NCBI GenBank assembly: GCA_016282595.1
Contig: JAEEKV010000011.1
Location: forward strand, 1-43,456
Reading direction: 5' to 3'
From: Lachnospiraceae bacterium
GTDB lineage: Bacteria; Bacillota; Clostridia; Lachnospirales; Lachnospiraceae
DNA length: 43,456 bases
Position 1 is the first letter of the stretch. The number at the start of each line of letters is the position of its first letter. Below are positions 26,853-35,446 of the stretch, in pieces. The notes beneath the pieces are model-generated. The model saw nothing but the letters and a program-made list of their open reading frames with translations, was not told where the DNA came from and searched no databases. Made by a program: the position numbers and the translations under genes.

Positions 26853-29327
26853 TCAGATGTGACTGAGGATCACTCTGCATTTTCCCGTGATATCCAGGAT
26901 TCCCGCTCCGGCAGGAACAAAGAAACTGTCTCCGGGCTTAAAGGTCAATGTATCCCCGGGATCTGCATCCTCTGCATCTGTCTTTTGCACCCGAATCTTC
27001 CCTTCTCCCTCTATGACCACAACGGAGTAAAAGGTGGATTCGTCCATCACAAGCTCCGCCTCATCGAAGACTTCTAACTGTGAGACAGAGAAATACTTGC
27101 ACATCTCCAAAAGGATCTTCCGAAAGCCCTTTTGATCCTCCCAGCAGCCTTCCGGCGTTCCGTCCGTCTGGCAAACATCATAGTCCATATTGGCAAGAGC
27201 CTGCTCCAGGTGAAGTGCTCTCAGTTCTCCGTTTTTATCCCGTCGGTTATAGTCGTAAAGCCTGTAGGTGACGTTAGAGCTTTGCTGCACCTCCAGGACC
27301 ATCACGCCCTTTCCGATGGCGTGGATGGTTCCTGCCGGAACCATAATGGAATCGCCTTTTTTCACGGAAACCTTATGCAAGATCTGCTCCAGCGTTCCTT
27401 CCGCGATCCGGCTTCGAACTTCCCTTGGTGTTACCTTTTGCTCAAAGCCAAGGTAAAGGTAGGCACCTTCCTCTGCCTCCAGAACATACCACATTTCATT
27501 CTTTCCGTAATCATTCTCATTGGCAAGGGCATAGGTATCTGCCGGATGGACCTGCACAGACAAAGGCTGGGCAGCGTCTATGAATTTTACCAGAATAGGA
27601 AAGCGGTCATAGGGCTGGGATTTCCATCCCAAAGCTTCTCTGCCGATGCCTTTCAGATAACGATCAAAGGGCATCGTCTTCCCGGTTTCATCAACCACCA
27701 GACTGCGTCCGTCCCGATGAGCCGAAAGCACCCAGCTCTCCGCCACAGTCTCGTAATCCTTCGCCATACCGAATACCTGCTGCAGACGGTTACCGCCCCA
27801 AAGGTAATCCTTATAGGCAGGCAAAAGACGAACGATCCTTCTTGTAAATAGTTTGCTTTGCTCACCGGCGCCTGTCTGCATGGCGGCTGTCTCGGTCCCT
27901 GCCGGCTCTGTCTGCGTGCTGCTTCGGATCATATCTGCGCCTCGCAGGTTCACGCTTTCACCTACGCTGACCTCGATCAAAACCAGATCTCTTGCATAGT
28001 CATTACGGATCTCATGATAGCAGCCGATGGGAACAAAGATGCTCTCGTTTTTCTGATACTCCCGCTCCTTGCCATCCATCACGATGGTGGCTACGCCGGA
28101 TACGATGGACCAGTGCTCGCTGCGTCTTTCGTGCTTGTGCATGGAAATGCAGTGTCCCGGTAGAATCGTCAGTTTTTTGACACTGTAATCCCGGCTCCTT
28201 GTCAGGGTTTCCTTACAACCCCAAGCCGTATAGAAAACATCCCCTTCATCAAAGAAGGGCTGTAATGCTTCACTTTTCGTCTCCGATAAAATAGCCTTGA
28301 TCCTGCTACTCTTGTCGGCGGGGGTGATATATACACAATCCTTATCATTCACCACCAAAAGATTGGGAAGCTCATTCACTACCACCAGCTGATCGCCGCT
28401 TTGGTTGATGACTTTGGTTCCTTCCGAATCATAGCAGATGGCATTCCCATCGCTTTCCCAGATCCTGGAAACCTGATCCAAAGACAAAAGACGCATCCAG
28501 GTAAAATCACCCTTTACAACCTTCACCTTTCCCTCTTCGCTCCAGGGTTTGTAAATGACGTCTCCGATGCTGACGGAAGGAAGCTGCTCCATCTGCTCAG
28601 CAAGATAAAGGATTCTTTTCTCACTTTTTTCCTTCGCTGACAGATCCTCTGCAAGCCTCAGGCACCCTTCATAAAGGGCAGTATTATTTTTCTTAACAGC
28701 CTTCTTATAATCTGCTACGCGGATCAGAAAGATGCCGCTGTCTGCCAGTCGCTCCATTCCACCGTCCGGAAGGCTGCCTCCCAGCCCGGCGTCGCAATGC
28801 CCCGAAAGCTGCGATCCTGCCGGAATATACTCCACCTTTCCGTCATCGTAACAATCGAAAAAGTTATGTCCTTCCTTATCCTGCCCGGGATCAAAGCTGC
28901 AGCCTACTGCCACAATGAGGGAGCGGTCCTGCTCAGCCGCCTCCTGCAACAGCCGCTGGGCCTGCACAATGCAGCCGTTATAATCCCCCCCTGTGATCAT
29001 ATGGTCACAGGACACCACCAGAAGCTCTTCCTCCTCGGAAAGTTCCAGGGCCGTAAGCATCACAACAGGAGCCGTCTGTCTGCCTTTTTGCTCCAGAAAC
29101 ATCCGATACCGAAGGCCCTGAAACATGGACAACTGGCTCTGTACAATATTCTCATATTTATCATTTGTCAGGATCAAAAACTCATCACAAAAAGGAAGAT
29201 TGCGGGCAATGGCCTCCTGAAAGGGAGACCTGCCGGAACGCAGATGAATAAACTGCTTCGGATAATTCCTTCTGGATAAGGGCCAGAGGGCATCTCCCGA
29301 GCCTCCGGCCAAAACGACACATTTCAT
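26853..29327 (-). CDS. Fusion: degenerate mannose-1-P guanylyltransferase + cupin + type I mannose-6-phosphate isomerase
   Basis: The protein has 824 residues in three parts. Residues 1-330 resemble a ManC nucleotidyltransferase, but the signature reads GGSGDALWPLSR in place of GGSGTRLWPLSR, and no EKP motif or NGGVF strand is found (only SGIF), so this part is probably inactive. Residues 385-465 are a ManC-type cupin (MHKHERRSEHW, with metal-binding His). Residues 494-824 are a type I phosphomannose isomerase with intact zinc motifs QVHP (near 593) and KNEMWYVL, and the late GTIHA motif. The working activity should be fructose-6-P to mannose-6-P. AGGA precedes the ATG. A full guanylyltransferase (manC) is three genes downstream, which fits loss of that function here. 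Confidence 0.85.
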   Translation of the reverse strand: MKCVVLAGGSGDALWPLSRRNYPKQFIHLRSGRSPFQEAIARNLPFCDEFLILTNDKYENIVQSQLSMFQGLRYRMFLEQKGRQTAPVVMLTALELSEEEELLVVSCDHMITGGDYNGCIVQAQRLLQEAAEQDRSLIVAVGCSFDPGQDKEGHNFFDCYDDGKVEYIPAGSQLSGHCDAGLGGSLPDGGMERLADSGIFLIRVADYKKAVKKNNTALYEGCLRLAEDLSAKEKSEKRILYLAEQMEQLPSVSIGDVIYKPWSEEGKVKVVKGDFTWMRLLSLDQVSRIWESDGNAICYDSEGTKVINQSGDQLVVVNELPNLLVVNDKDCVYITPADKSSRIKAILSETKSEALQPFFDEGDVFYTAWGCKETLTRSRDYSVKKLTILPGHCISMHKHERRSEHWSIVSGVATIVMDGKEREYQKNESIFVPIGCYHEIRNDYARDLVLIEVSVGESVNLRGADMIRSSTQTEPAGTETAAMQTGAGEQSKLFTRRIVRLLPAYKDYLWGGNRLQQVFGMAKDYETVAESWVLSAHRDGRSLVVDETGKTMPFDRYLKGIGREALGWKSQPYDRFPILVKFIDAAQPLSVQVHPADTYALANENDYGKNEMWYVLEAEEGAYLYLGFEQKVTPREVRSRIAEGTLEQILHKVSVKKGDSIMVPAGTIHAIGKGVMVLEVQQSSNVTYRLYDYNRRDKNGELRALHLEQALANMDYDVCQTDGTPEGCWEDQKGFRKILLEMCKYFSVSQLEVFDEAELVMDESTFYSVVVIEGEGKIRVQKTDAEDADPGDTLTFKPGDSFFVPAGAGILDITGKCRVILSHI

Positions 29328-29379
29328 ATGGAATTCCTATCTCTTTCTTCGTTACTGCCAATACCGTCAACAGGTTGCT

Positions 29380-30570
29380 TTAAACCACTCTGACGCTTTT
29401 GATCTTGGACCATTTGGTATAGACTTTCTTTCCGCTCACTTTCTTATAGGCGCGAACCCGTACGAAATACTTCTTGTTTTTCTTCAGCCGTTTGACCACA
29501 AGTGAGTAGTTATCTTTTTTTACGTTCTTTTTCTTTGCACCCTTAAAGGTTTTCTTCAAACCCCAGTTGACCTCATATCCGTCAGCCACCTCACTCTTCT
29601 TCCAGGTTACCCGGATAGAATTCTTGGTAAACTTCCTTACGGATGTGAGCACGGCTCTGTCATACACGATGGTAAAAGTTAGCGTCTGCTCATTATAACC
29701 GGGTGCTACTGCAGCAAACTTCAGCGTAGCTTTCCCCGGACGCACATTGTTAGTAGCCGTAACCGTATAGGCGGATGCGGGAACAGCAATTCCATCCTGC
29801 TTTAAGGTAACGGACTTGACTTCCGGCACAATGGCCTTTCCCGTAAAGGCAAATTTAGTCTTTTCCAGCGTAATATCACAGTCCTGCAGATTGACCTTTT
29901 TCATGGTCAGGACTTTCCAGCATTCCTTCACATTAAAGCTGTACTGCTTATATTCCTGATCCAGGATCAGCTCATTGAATCTGCAACCAGGCATTTCAAA
30001 GGTTACGGTAGCAGGATTTAAAAGCTCTACCTGCAGGGATTTTGCCACAAAGGTTTCCCCGCCGTTGGAGGGCTTTTTCACCTGCAAATCCCCTCCCAGA
30101 TCGATCTTGCCTCGAAACAGATAAGCGGGCTTGCTGGTATTAAAGTACATGCCCTTCGCAACGCTCAGATAGGATCCTTCCTGATCCATCCAAAGCTTGC
30201 CGGAGCCTTCGCTTTCTTTATTCTCTCCGGTCACATACAGATTTCCCTTTACAATGACGGAGCCGTTTTTGATCCGCAGATTTCCGTCTGTCAAATACAG
30301 ATCTCCGTTTACCACCAGCTTACCGGCAACGCCGTTTGTTCCGTCCTCCAGATACAGGTCTCCGCCGGACACTATGGCATTTCCGGAAACCGTAACGGTT
30401 GCTCCCTGAATGGACATCTCGGTATCCTTTGTTGTAATAAGAGATCCTATGCTGCTGTCAGCGTTTATGGTCTCTTTTGCCAGCAAAGGAGATGTGCCTA
30501 ACATCCCGCAAAAAACGAATACTGCTACCAGACCGAAAAGCCTGCTTAAAAGTCGTTTATGATCCTTCAT
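29380..30570 (-). CDS. Secreted beta-repeat protein with C-terminal FN3 domain
   Basis: The protein has 396 residues from ATG 30570, which has GGAGGG eight bases upstream; the longer frame to 30624 lacks this and runs into the promoter. A signal peptide (1-33) precedes short repeated beta strands of the G-L-V-GDLYLTDGNL kind (about 50-180), as in filamentous, beta-helical surface proteins. A domain with an Ig-like strand pattern follows (about 250-320), then an FN3-type domain (about 325-396) whose lysine-rich C-terminus resembles that of the secreted protease at 8471-11272. There is no sortase or SLH anchor. It is the first gene of the 30-kb minus-strand operon and directly follows the promoter at 30608-30636. 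Function unknown; a structural or polymer-binding surface protein is likely. Confidence 0.85.
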   Translation of the reverse strand: MKDHKRLLSRLFGLVAVFVFCGMLGTSPLLAKETINADSSIGSLITTKDTEMSIQGATVTVSGNAIVSGGDLYLEDGTNGVAGKLVVNGDLYLTDGNLRIKNGSVIVKGNLYVTGENKESEGSGKLWMDQEGSYLSVAKGMYFNTSKPAYLFRGKIDLGGDLQVKKPSNGGETFVAKSLQVELLNPATVTFEMPGCRFNELILDQEYKQYSFNVKECWKVLTMKKVNLQDCDITLEKTKFAFTGKAIVPEVKSVTLKQDGIAVPASAYTVTATNNVRPGKATLKFAAVAPGYNEQTLTFTIVYDRAVLTSVRKFTKNSIRVTWKKSEVADGYEVNWGLKKTFKGAKKKNVKKDNYSLVVKRLKKNKKYFVRVRAYKKVSGKKVYTKWSKIKSVRVV

Positions 30571-30607
30571 TTCTTTCCCTCCAAAATCATGAACATACAC
30601 TCTTATC

Positions 30608-30636
30608 ATCATATCACAACACATTCTCTATGGCAA
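30608..30636 (-). promoter_or_regulatory. Sigma-A promoter for the 30-kb glycan operon
   Basis: On the minus strand TTGCCA (30631-30636) is followed, after 17 bases, by TATGAT (30608-30613), five of six matches to each consensus hexamer. The expected transcript starts about 30 bases before the start codon at 30570. Confidence 0.75.
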
Positions 30637-30659
30637 TTTCCTACGATCCGTGATAGAGT
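30630..30659 (+). promoter_or_regulatory. Possible divergent promoter for the acyltransferase gene
   Basis: On the plus strand ATGGCA (30630-30635) and TAGAGT (30654-30659) are 18 bases apart, four of six matches each. Its -35 box overlaps the -35 box of the divergent operon promoter, so the two would compete. Weak evidence. Confidence 0.35.
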
Positions 30660-30694
30660 AAAAATCAGAAAAAACAGGATCATTTGAGGTGTTC

Positions 30695-31813
30695 ATGGAA
30701 AACAGAAAAGCCCCTGCGGCAGATCAGACAACGAAAAAACTATCGCCCTATAAGCTGCTATCCGCTCACCGGACAGAGCTCATGGGTTTTGCTACCCTCT
30801 GGGTGATGTATAACCACGCCATGCTTTTGGGGCTGGTTGCGGAAAAGGAGCCCTTCCGCTTCCTGCAGCTGGCTGCTCACATCAGTGTGGATATCTTCTT
30901 TTTGCTGAGTGGCTTCGGGATCTATCATTCCCTGGAAAAAAACTCCATTCGGGATTACTTTATCAAAAGACTTCTAAAGCTCCTTCCTGTCTGGGGCAGT
31001 TTTCTGCTGCTTCATATCATCGTTGACAGGCTGGTTTTCGGACTCAATTTCTCCCCCAAGGAGATCATTGGTTTTCTGACCTTCCAGGGCTTTCGCGCAC
31101 AGCTGGGCAACCAGGGGAACTGGTATGTCTATACCATCTTTGCCTACTATCTGATCGCACCTATCCCTTATTCCTTTTTGAAGGAAAGTAAGCACAAGCT
31201 AACCACCTGTGCTGTCATGACCGCCATCTGCTGGATTGCATCCTACAGCTATTTCGGAAACCGTGACCTTCTCATCACCTTTATCCGGATCCCGGCCTTT
31301 TTGATCGGTATGTATGTTGCCTCCGTGAAATTTGCAGGCGAAAAAAAATCCCCTTCTGTGGATCGGATTTCCGCCGGGCTTCTTCGCCCCTTTCAGGGAA
31401 TGCCTTTTGTAATTTCCACTGCCATCTGCCTGGTTTTCGGCGTACTTCATTTTGTCATTTTAAAAAGATGCAGCTTTGATGTGCTATGGGATTATGGCCT
31501 TTGGTGGCATGCCCTGATCCCCATGGCACTTCCCCTGTCCCTTCTTTTCTGCAAGGGATTTGCCTTCATTGGGACCCATGCATCCGTTATCTTGTATCCC
31601 TTTACCATCATCGGAAAAGCCAGCCTTGAGATCTTCCTGATGCACCTTTACATCTTCAAATACTGGGGAGAGATCACCGGGATTTTGACGGCAAAATCCG
31701 TTCCTTTCCGTATCGAGATCTTCTTTCTGTCCATCCTGCTGGGCCTGTTGTGGCACCTGTGCATCAACCTGGTTACCTCTCTTTTGAAAAGGCCTGCAAC
31801 TGCAAAATCCTGA
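30695..31813 (+). CDS. Acyltransferase-3 family membrane protein (O-acyltransferase)
   Basis: The 372-residue protein has about ten membrane helices. The N-terminal helix contains the conserved HRTELMGFATLWVMYNHA segment, in which the His of NHA is the family's likely catalytic residue, and an FFLLSGFGI helix follows near 70, the usual pattern of Acyl_transf_3. Such proteins acetylate sugars of surface polysaccharides at or across the membrane. It is the only plus-strand gene in the locus, lies between the two minus-strand operons and converges on the terminator at 31829-31855. The start at ATG 30695 has GAGGTG five bases upstream; a GTG at 30689 is the alternative. Confidence 0.88.
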   Translation: MENRKAPAADQTTKKLSPYKLLSAHRTELMGFATLWVMYNHAMLLGLVAEKEPFRFLQLAAHISVDIFFLLSGFGIYHSLEKNSIRDYFIKRLLKLLPVWGSFLLLHIIVDRLVFGLNFSPKEIIGFLTFQGFRAQLGNQGNWYVYTIFAYYLIAPIPYSFLKESKHKLTTCAVMTAICWIASYSYFGNRDLLITFIRIPAFLIGMYVASVKFAGEKKSPSVDRISAGLLRPFQGMPFVISTAICLVFGVLHFVILKRCSFDVLWDYGLWWHALIPMALPLSLLFCKGFAFIGTHASVILYPFTIIGKASLEIFLMHLYIFKYWGEITGILTAKSVPFRIEIFFLSILLGLLWHLCINLVTSLLKRPATAKS

Positions 31814-31828
31814 GCCCTTCAGCGCATG

Positions 31829-31855
31829 AAAAAAGGGAAGGCCTTACGCCTTCCC
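31829..31855 (-). terminator. Rho-independent terminator of the 31844-38222 operon
   Basis: An eight-base-pair stem GGGAAGGC/GCCTTCCC (31835-31842 with 31848-31855) and a five-base loop are followed on the minus strand by six T (31829-31834). The stop codon of the oxidoreductase lies inside the hairpin. On the plus strand no T run follows, so it serves the acyltransferase gene poorly. Confidence 0.85.
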
Positions 31856-33409
31856 TTCATGATATTCCTGTTCCGTATTCACATTCCAAAGATTCTCTTT
31901 GGTGGTTACCCCTGAAATGATATTCTTTACAGCCTCAAAGGATGTACACATGGAATGATCCAGATTGTTGTACCGGTGCTGACCGTTACGTCCCACACAG
32001 TACAGATTGGGAATGGTATCCAGATACGCCCTCAGATCATCGATCCGATCATAGGTATCAAAGTACGCCGGATAGGCCTTTTTGATCCGCTCCACATGAT
32101 AGTCTGTCACATCTTCCGCTGATTCGATGAGTCCGATCTTCACCATTTCCCGGATCGCAGCCTTTGCAAACTTCTCATCCGGCATGGTCCACATGCGATC
32201 TCCTTCGTTGCAGAAATATTCAAGTCCCATCCAAACGGTATGCTCGGGATCTGCCACCATGTAAGGAGACCAGTTGTTAAAGATCTGGAACCTTCCCATA
32301 TGCACGGATCTGTCATGGACATACACCCAGTTATCCGGCACGATACCGCCCAGGGTGGGGATCTTCGTTTTGTTTTGCAGCTTTAACTTCTTAACCAGAA
32401 CACCAACGGTGATATAATCCCGGTAGGGAAGTCCCTTTGCGATCTCCTGCATATCCTTTGGTACATCATCCATTCCTGCCACAAGGTCCTTTATGGGCAT
32501 GGAGGAGATCACCAGATCCGCATCCAGCCTGCGGGTTCCGCCCTCTGCCTCATATCCGACGCCCTTTATGGTTCCGTCTGCATTCCGATAGATCGCCACG
32601 GCTTTGCTGTTTTTAAAGATGACGCCACCAAGATTCTCTACTTCTGAGGCTGTGATCTCCCACAGCTGTCCGGGTCCCAGTTTGGGATAGAAAAACTGCT
32701 CTATGAGAGAGGTTTCCACCTTGCGACCCTTTACGTGAAAGAGCTTGCCCAGCATATCCTTCAGGATCGCCGTAATGGAAAGACCCTTGGCTCTCTGCGC
32801 GCCCCATTCGGGAGAGATCTGTGACGGATGCCTTCCCCAGAGATTCTGGGTATAGTTTTCAAAAAACATGGAGTACAGTTTTTTTCCGAAGCGGTTGATA
32901 TAAAAATCCTCCAGGGATTTTTCTTCCCGCTTGAAAAACTTGGTTTTTACATAGCTGAGACCTACCAGGAAGGTGGTTCCAAGCCCCATGTTTTTAATGG
33001 TTTCCCACTTCAGGGAAATGGGATAATCAAAGAATCTGGATTTGAAATAGATCCTGCTTAAGCGGTTACGGATCAGCATCACCCGATCCTGCTTTTCCGG
33101 ATCCGGACCCCCCTCTGAAAGCGGCGCCTGTCTGGAAAGCTTCTTGTAATCCATAGCCGGAGCCCCCTGGGTAGGCATCATATTCTCCCACCAGGCATTG
33201 ACTTCCGGAACCTTGGAGAAAAATCGATGTCCTCCCATATCCATCCGGTTGCCGTGATACTGCACCGTTTTGGAAATTCCGCCGAAGGCGTCGGATTCCT
33301 CTAAAACCGTAACCTCATATTCCGATGACCTTTTCAGCAGTTCGTAGGCTGCCGTCAGTCCTGCCGGACCGGCACCGATGATCACTGCTTTTTTCTTTTC
33401 ACTTGCCAA
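31844..33409 (-). CDS. FAD-dependent oxidoreductase related to UDP-galactopyranose mutase / amine oxidases
   Basis: The 521-residue protein starts with the dinucleotide-binding [17 protein letters not shown] and a second Glu-ended strand ([12 protein letters not shown]), then [12 protein letters not shown], the segment that in UGM-like flavoproteins lies near the active site. A later [16 protein letters not shown] segment (near 490) closes the FAD site. Such proteins are common in polysaccharide loci, but the reaction is not clear: it may be a mutase or a sugar oxidase. Translation starts at a TTG (33409) with AGGGG about nine bases upstream. It is the last gene of its operon. Confidence 0.85.
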   Translation of the reverse strand: MASEKKKAVIIGAGPAGLTAAYELLKRSSEYEVTVLEESDAFGGISKTVQYHGNRMDMGGHRFFSKVPEVNAWWENMMPTQGAPAMDYKKLSRQAPLSEGGPDPEKQDRVMLIRNRLSRIYFKSRFFDYPISLKWETIKNMGLGTTFLVGLSYVKTKFFKREEKSLEDFYINRFGKKLYSMFFENYTQNLWGRHPSQISPEWGAQRAKGLSITAILKDMLGKLFHVKGRKVETSLIEQFFYPKLGPGQLWEITASEVENLGGVIFKNSKAVAIYRNADGTIKGVGYEAEGGTRRLDADLVISSMPIKDLVAGMDDVPKDMQEIAKGLPYRDYITVGVLVKKLKLQNKTKIPTLGGIVPDNWVYVHDRSVHMGRFQIFNNWSPYMVADPEHTVWMGLEYFCNEGDRMWTMPDEKFAKAAIREMVKIGLIESAEDVTDYHVERIKKAYPAYFDTYDRIDDLRAYLDTIPNLYCVGRNGQHRYNNLDHSMCTSFEAVKNIISGVTTKENLWNVNTEQEYHEGKA

Positions 33410-33445
33410 AATTGTTACCCCTTGCTAACTGTTACTATATGCTAA

Positions 33446-34534
33446 CTAACCCTGTTGCAGATCCTTCAAAATCTGAAGGTTTCTCGTCATTCCTTCTGAA
33501 ATATCATAAAAGGGCTTCCAGCCAAGACCCCGCAGCTTGCTGCCATCCAATCTGGCCTTGGTTGCCTTGCTGTAGCCTGCGCTTTCCACATCATCCGGAA
33601 GCTCAAATACCACCTTTTTGCCCGCAAAGGAAGCGATCAGCTCTGCCAGGTCCTTTAGCGTCAGATCCGACGCGGTATCGGCAATGTTGTAGGCCTCTCC
33701 TTTTTCTCCTATCAGCAAAATCGTCAACAGTCCGCTGACAGCATCTGCTACATAAGTGTAACTATATAACTGATTGCCGGCCGATTTTAAAACGATATCC
33801 TCTCCGGCAATGCCCTTTCGGATAAACTGGCTAATGGCCTTGGTATCCGACATCAGCATGGTAGGGCCGTAAGATCTGGTTAATCTCGGGATTACGATAT
33901 CCATATCCATGGCCCGTATATAGGCCTGACACAGCGCTTCCCCACAACGCTTGCTTTCCGGATATCCGGCCCGCAGGGTGTTGCTGTCGATATAACCGCA
34001 ATAGTCCTCTGAAAAGAGTTCCACATCTCCCCGATTCTCTCCATAGATCTCATTGGAGGAAGCAAAGGCCACTCGCTTTGCACCGGCCTCCTTTGCGAAG
34101 GAAAGCATATTCTGCAGCCCGATGATGTTGGTGGTAATGGTGCCCACCGGATCCGTAGCGTATTGTACGGGATGGGTATTCGAAGCCAGATGCAATACAT
34201 AGTCGATCTTTGCATCCTGATCCATTGCCAGCGGTTCATTGATATCGTAAGGAACGAAAACCAGATTTTCGCTTTTTTCCCAATGAGAAAACCTGGAGGC
34301 CAATCTTTCCTGATTACGCCCCAGGGCATACACCTTGCAGCCAAGTCCCTCTTCATTTTTCACCATCAGAACATCGGTCAGAAAGCTTCCGATCATACCG
34401 CTTGCACCGGAGATCAGAACTCCGGCATTCTGAAGCTTTTCCCAGGGAAGGGGAAGGGTTGCGACCTTTTGCAGATCCTCTTGATACATTGTATTTTCGT
34501 ATAGATTCATATTGTTTTCTTTTTTCATATTCAT
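33446..34534 (-). CDS. Extended SDR, NAD-dependent epimerase/dehydratase family
   Basis: The 362-residue protein has the nucleotide-binding SGASGMIGSFL near 42, HLASNTHPVQY near 113, a Ser in ASSNEIYGE and the catalytic YPESKR (near 190), so it is a functional-looking extended SDR of the sugar-nucleotide epimerase/dehydratase kind. The exact substrate is not evident. Clustering with an IspD/TarI-like cytidylyltransferase suggests a CDP-linked substrate, which is inference. The start is uncertain: ATG codons at 34534, 34528 and 34510 all lack a convincing ribosome site, and the structured element at 34541-34721 ends six bases upstream, so the native leader may have been displaced. Confidence 0.85.
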   Translation of the reverse strand: MNMKKENNMNLYENTMYQEDLQKVATLPLPWEKLQNAGVLISGASGMIGSFLTDVLMVKNEEGLGCKVYALGRNQERLASRFSHWEKSENLVFVPYDINEPLAMDQDAKIDYVLHLASNTHPVQYATDPVGTITTNIIGLQNMLSFAKEAGAKRVAFASSNEIYGENRGDVELFSEDYCGYIDSNTLRAGYPESKRCGEALCQAYIRAMDMDIVIPRLTRSYGPTMLMSDTKAISQFIRKGIAGEDIVLKSAGNQLYSYTYVADAVSGLLTILLIGEKGEAYNIADTASDLTLKDLAELIASFAGKKVVFELPDDVESAGYSKATKARLDGSKLRGLGWKPFYDISEGMTRNLQILKDLQQG

Positions 34535-34540
34535 GCGATA

Positions 34541-34721
34541 GATTCACAGATACTTCCCCGACCTCTTCGAAAACCCGGTGCAAGCACCTCAATCGCTGCT
34601 ATCGCAGCTGTTTTCTCAGGGTTCGGTGAAATACCTGCTTCGCAGGTACGCTCTGCATCATCATGCGCGGTATTTCGTGCAAGCACGATACCCCGCTGAT
34701 GATACAGCGTATCTGTGAATC
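34541..34721 (-). repeat. 181-bp structured intergenic element with 13-bp terminal inverted repeats
   Basis: GATTCACAGATAC at 34541-34553 is perfectly complementary to 34709-34721. Inside lie hairpins GGTG/CACC (34577-34588), GCTGC/GCAGC (34595-34608), both enclosed by AACCC/GGGTT, TACCTGC/GCAGGTA (34632-34648), and a long arm at about 34650-34708 with paired blocks ATCATCA/TGATGAT, GCGcGGTAT/ATACCCCGC and CGTGC/GCACG. Almost the whole element can pair. It fills the gap between the cytidylyltransferase stop (34730) and the SDR start (34534). It could be a MITE-like element or a structured leader RNA. I see no clear target-site duplication and no second copy in the window. Confidence 0.75.
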
Positions 34722-34729
34722 GTAACATT

Positions 34730-35446
34730 TTACTTCAACCAGTTATCCTTATCCGATTTCAAGTAAGCTTTGAACATCTCCAGATCGTCCTTGGTGGTGA
34801 GCTTAATGTTCTTATCGGATCCGGCAGCAAAATACAGCCTTTCTCCCAATTCCACCATCATGGTATTGGTATAGGCTGAGCCGTAGATACCGATCTCTTT
34901 TTCGTATGCCTCATGATAAGCGCTATCCACCTTGCCAAACCTGTAGGCCTGGGGGGTAGATACCCTGCGCAAAGTTTCACGGGGAATGTATTTGACGGTG
35001 CTGATCTCATCATCCACCAAAAAGATCTGCTCATTGTAGGGAAGGGAAGTGACCGCATTCCCATACTGGGCGCATTTTACGATGACATCGGAAAGCACGG
35101 TTTCATCCACCAAAGGTCTGATTCCATCGTGAATGATGATGATATCATCCTCCGATGCTTTTCCCTCCAGATTGTAGATGCCGTTGCGGATGGACTCCTG
35201 GGCGGTATTCCCACCGGAGACGATCCATTTTAACTTATCGATATTAAACTGCTTGGCATAGGCCCAGACAATGTCGTGCCAGCCTTCCAGCGTTACAACC
35301 TCTATGGCGTCGATCTGGGGATGCTTCTGAAAGCCCTCCAGGGTGTAGATCAAAACAGGCTTGTCATACACATTGATGAACTGCTTGGGAATATCCTGTC
35401 CCATCCGCTGCCCGCTTCCGCTGGCAATGATCACTGCTATATTCAT
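34730..35446 (-). CDS. IspD/TarI-like cytidylyltransferase (probable polyol-phosphate cytidylyltransferase)
   Basis: The 238-residue protein has the CTP-binding start [11 protein letters not shown] with Lys in IPKQF, the VSGG motif near 84 with S-R at the RNGI turn, HDGIRPLV near 110, TPQAYRF near 167 and a late KLTTKDDLE motif. This pattern fits both IspD (methylerythritol pathway) and TarI/Bcs1 (CDP-ribitol). Its place in a glycan operon, away from isoprenoid genes, and the polyol-phosphate transferase at 13037 favour a role in making a CDP-polyol precursor; that is inference. AAGGGAG lies eight bases before the ATG, which overlaps the end of gmd by four bases. Confidence 0.85.
   Translation of the reverse strand: MNIAVIIASGSGQRMGQDIPKQFINVYDKPVLIYTLEGFQKHPQIDAIEVVTLEGWHDIVWAYAKQFNIDKLKWIVSGGNTAQESIRNGIYNLEGKASEDDIIIIHDGIRPLVDETVLSDVIVKCAQYGNAVTSLPYNEQIFLVDDEISTVKYIPRETLRRVSTPQAYRFGKVDSAYHEAYEKEIGIYGSAYTNTMMVELGERLYFAAGSDKNIKLTTKDDLEMFKAYLKSDKDNWLK

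Noticed and set aside
34541-34721. A CRISPR array or tRNA-like gene in the folded region
   Set aside because: No direct repeats with unique spacers, no TPsiC-like arm and no CCA-type end; the signal is nested inverted repeats only.
34531-34728. A 65-codon minus-strand frame with an ATGA overlap with the SDR start
   Set aside because: It spans the inverted-repeat element almost exactly and has no ribosome site; its translation is Arg/Ala-rich as expected from palindromic DNA.
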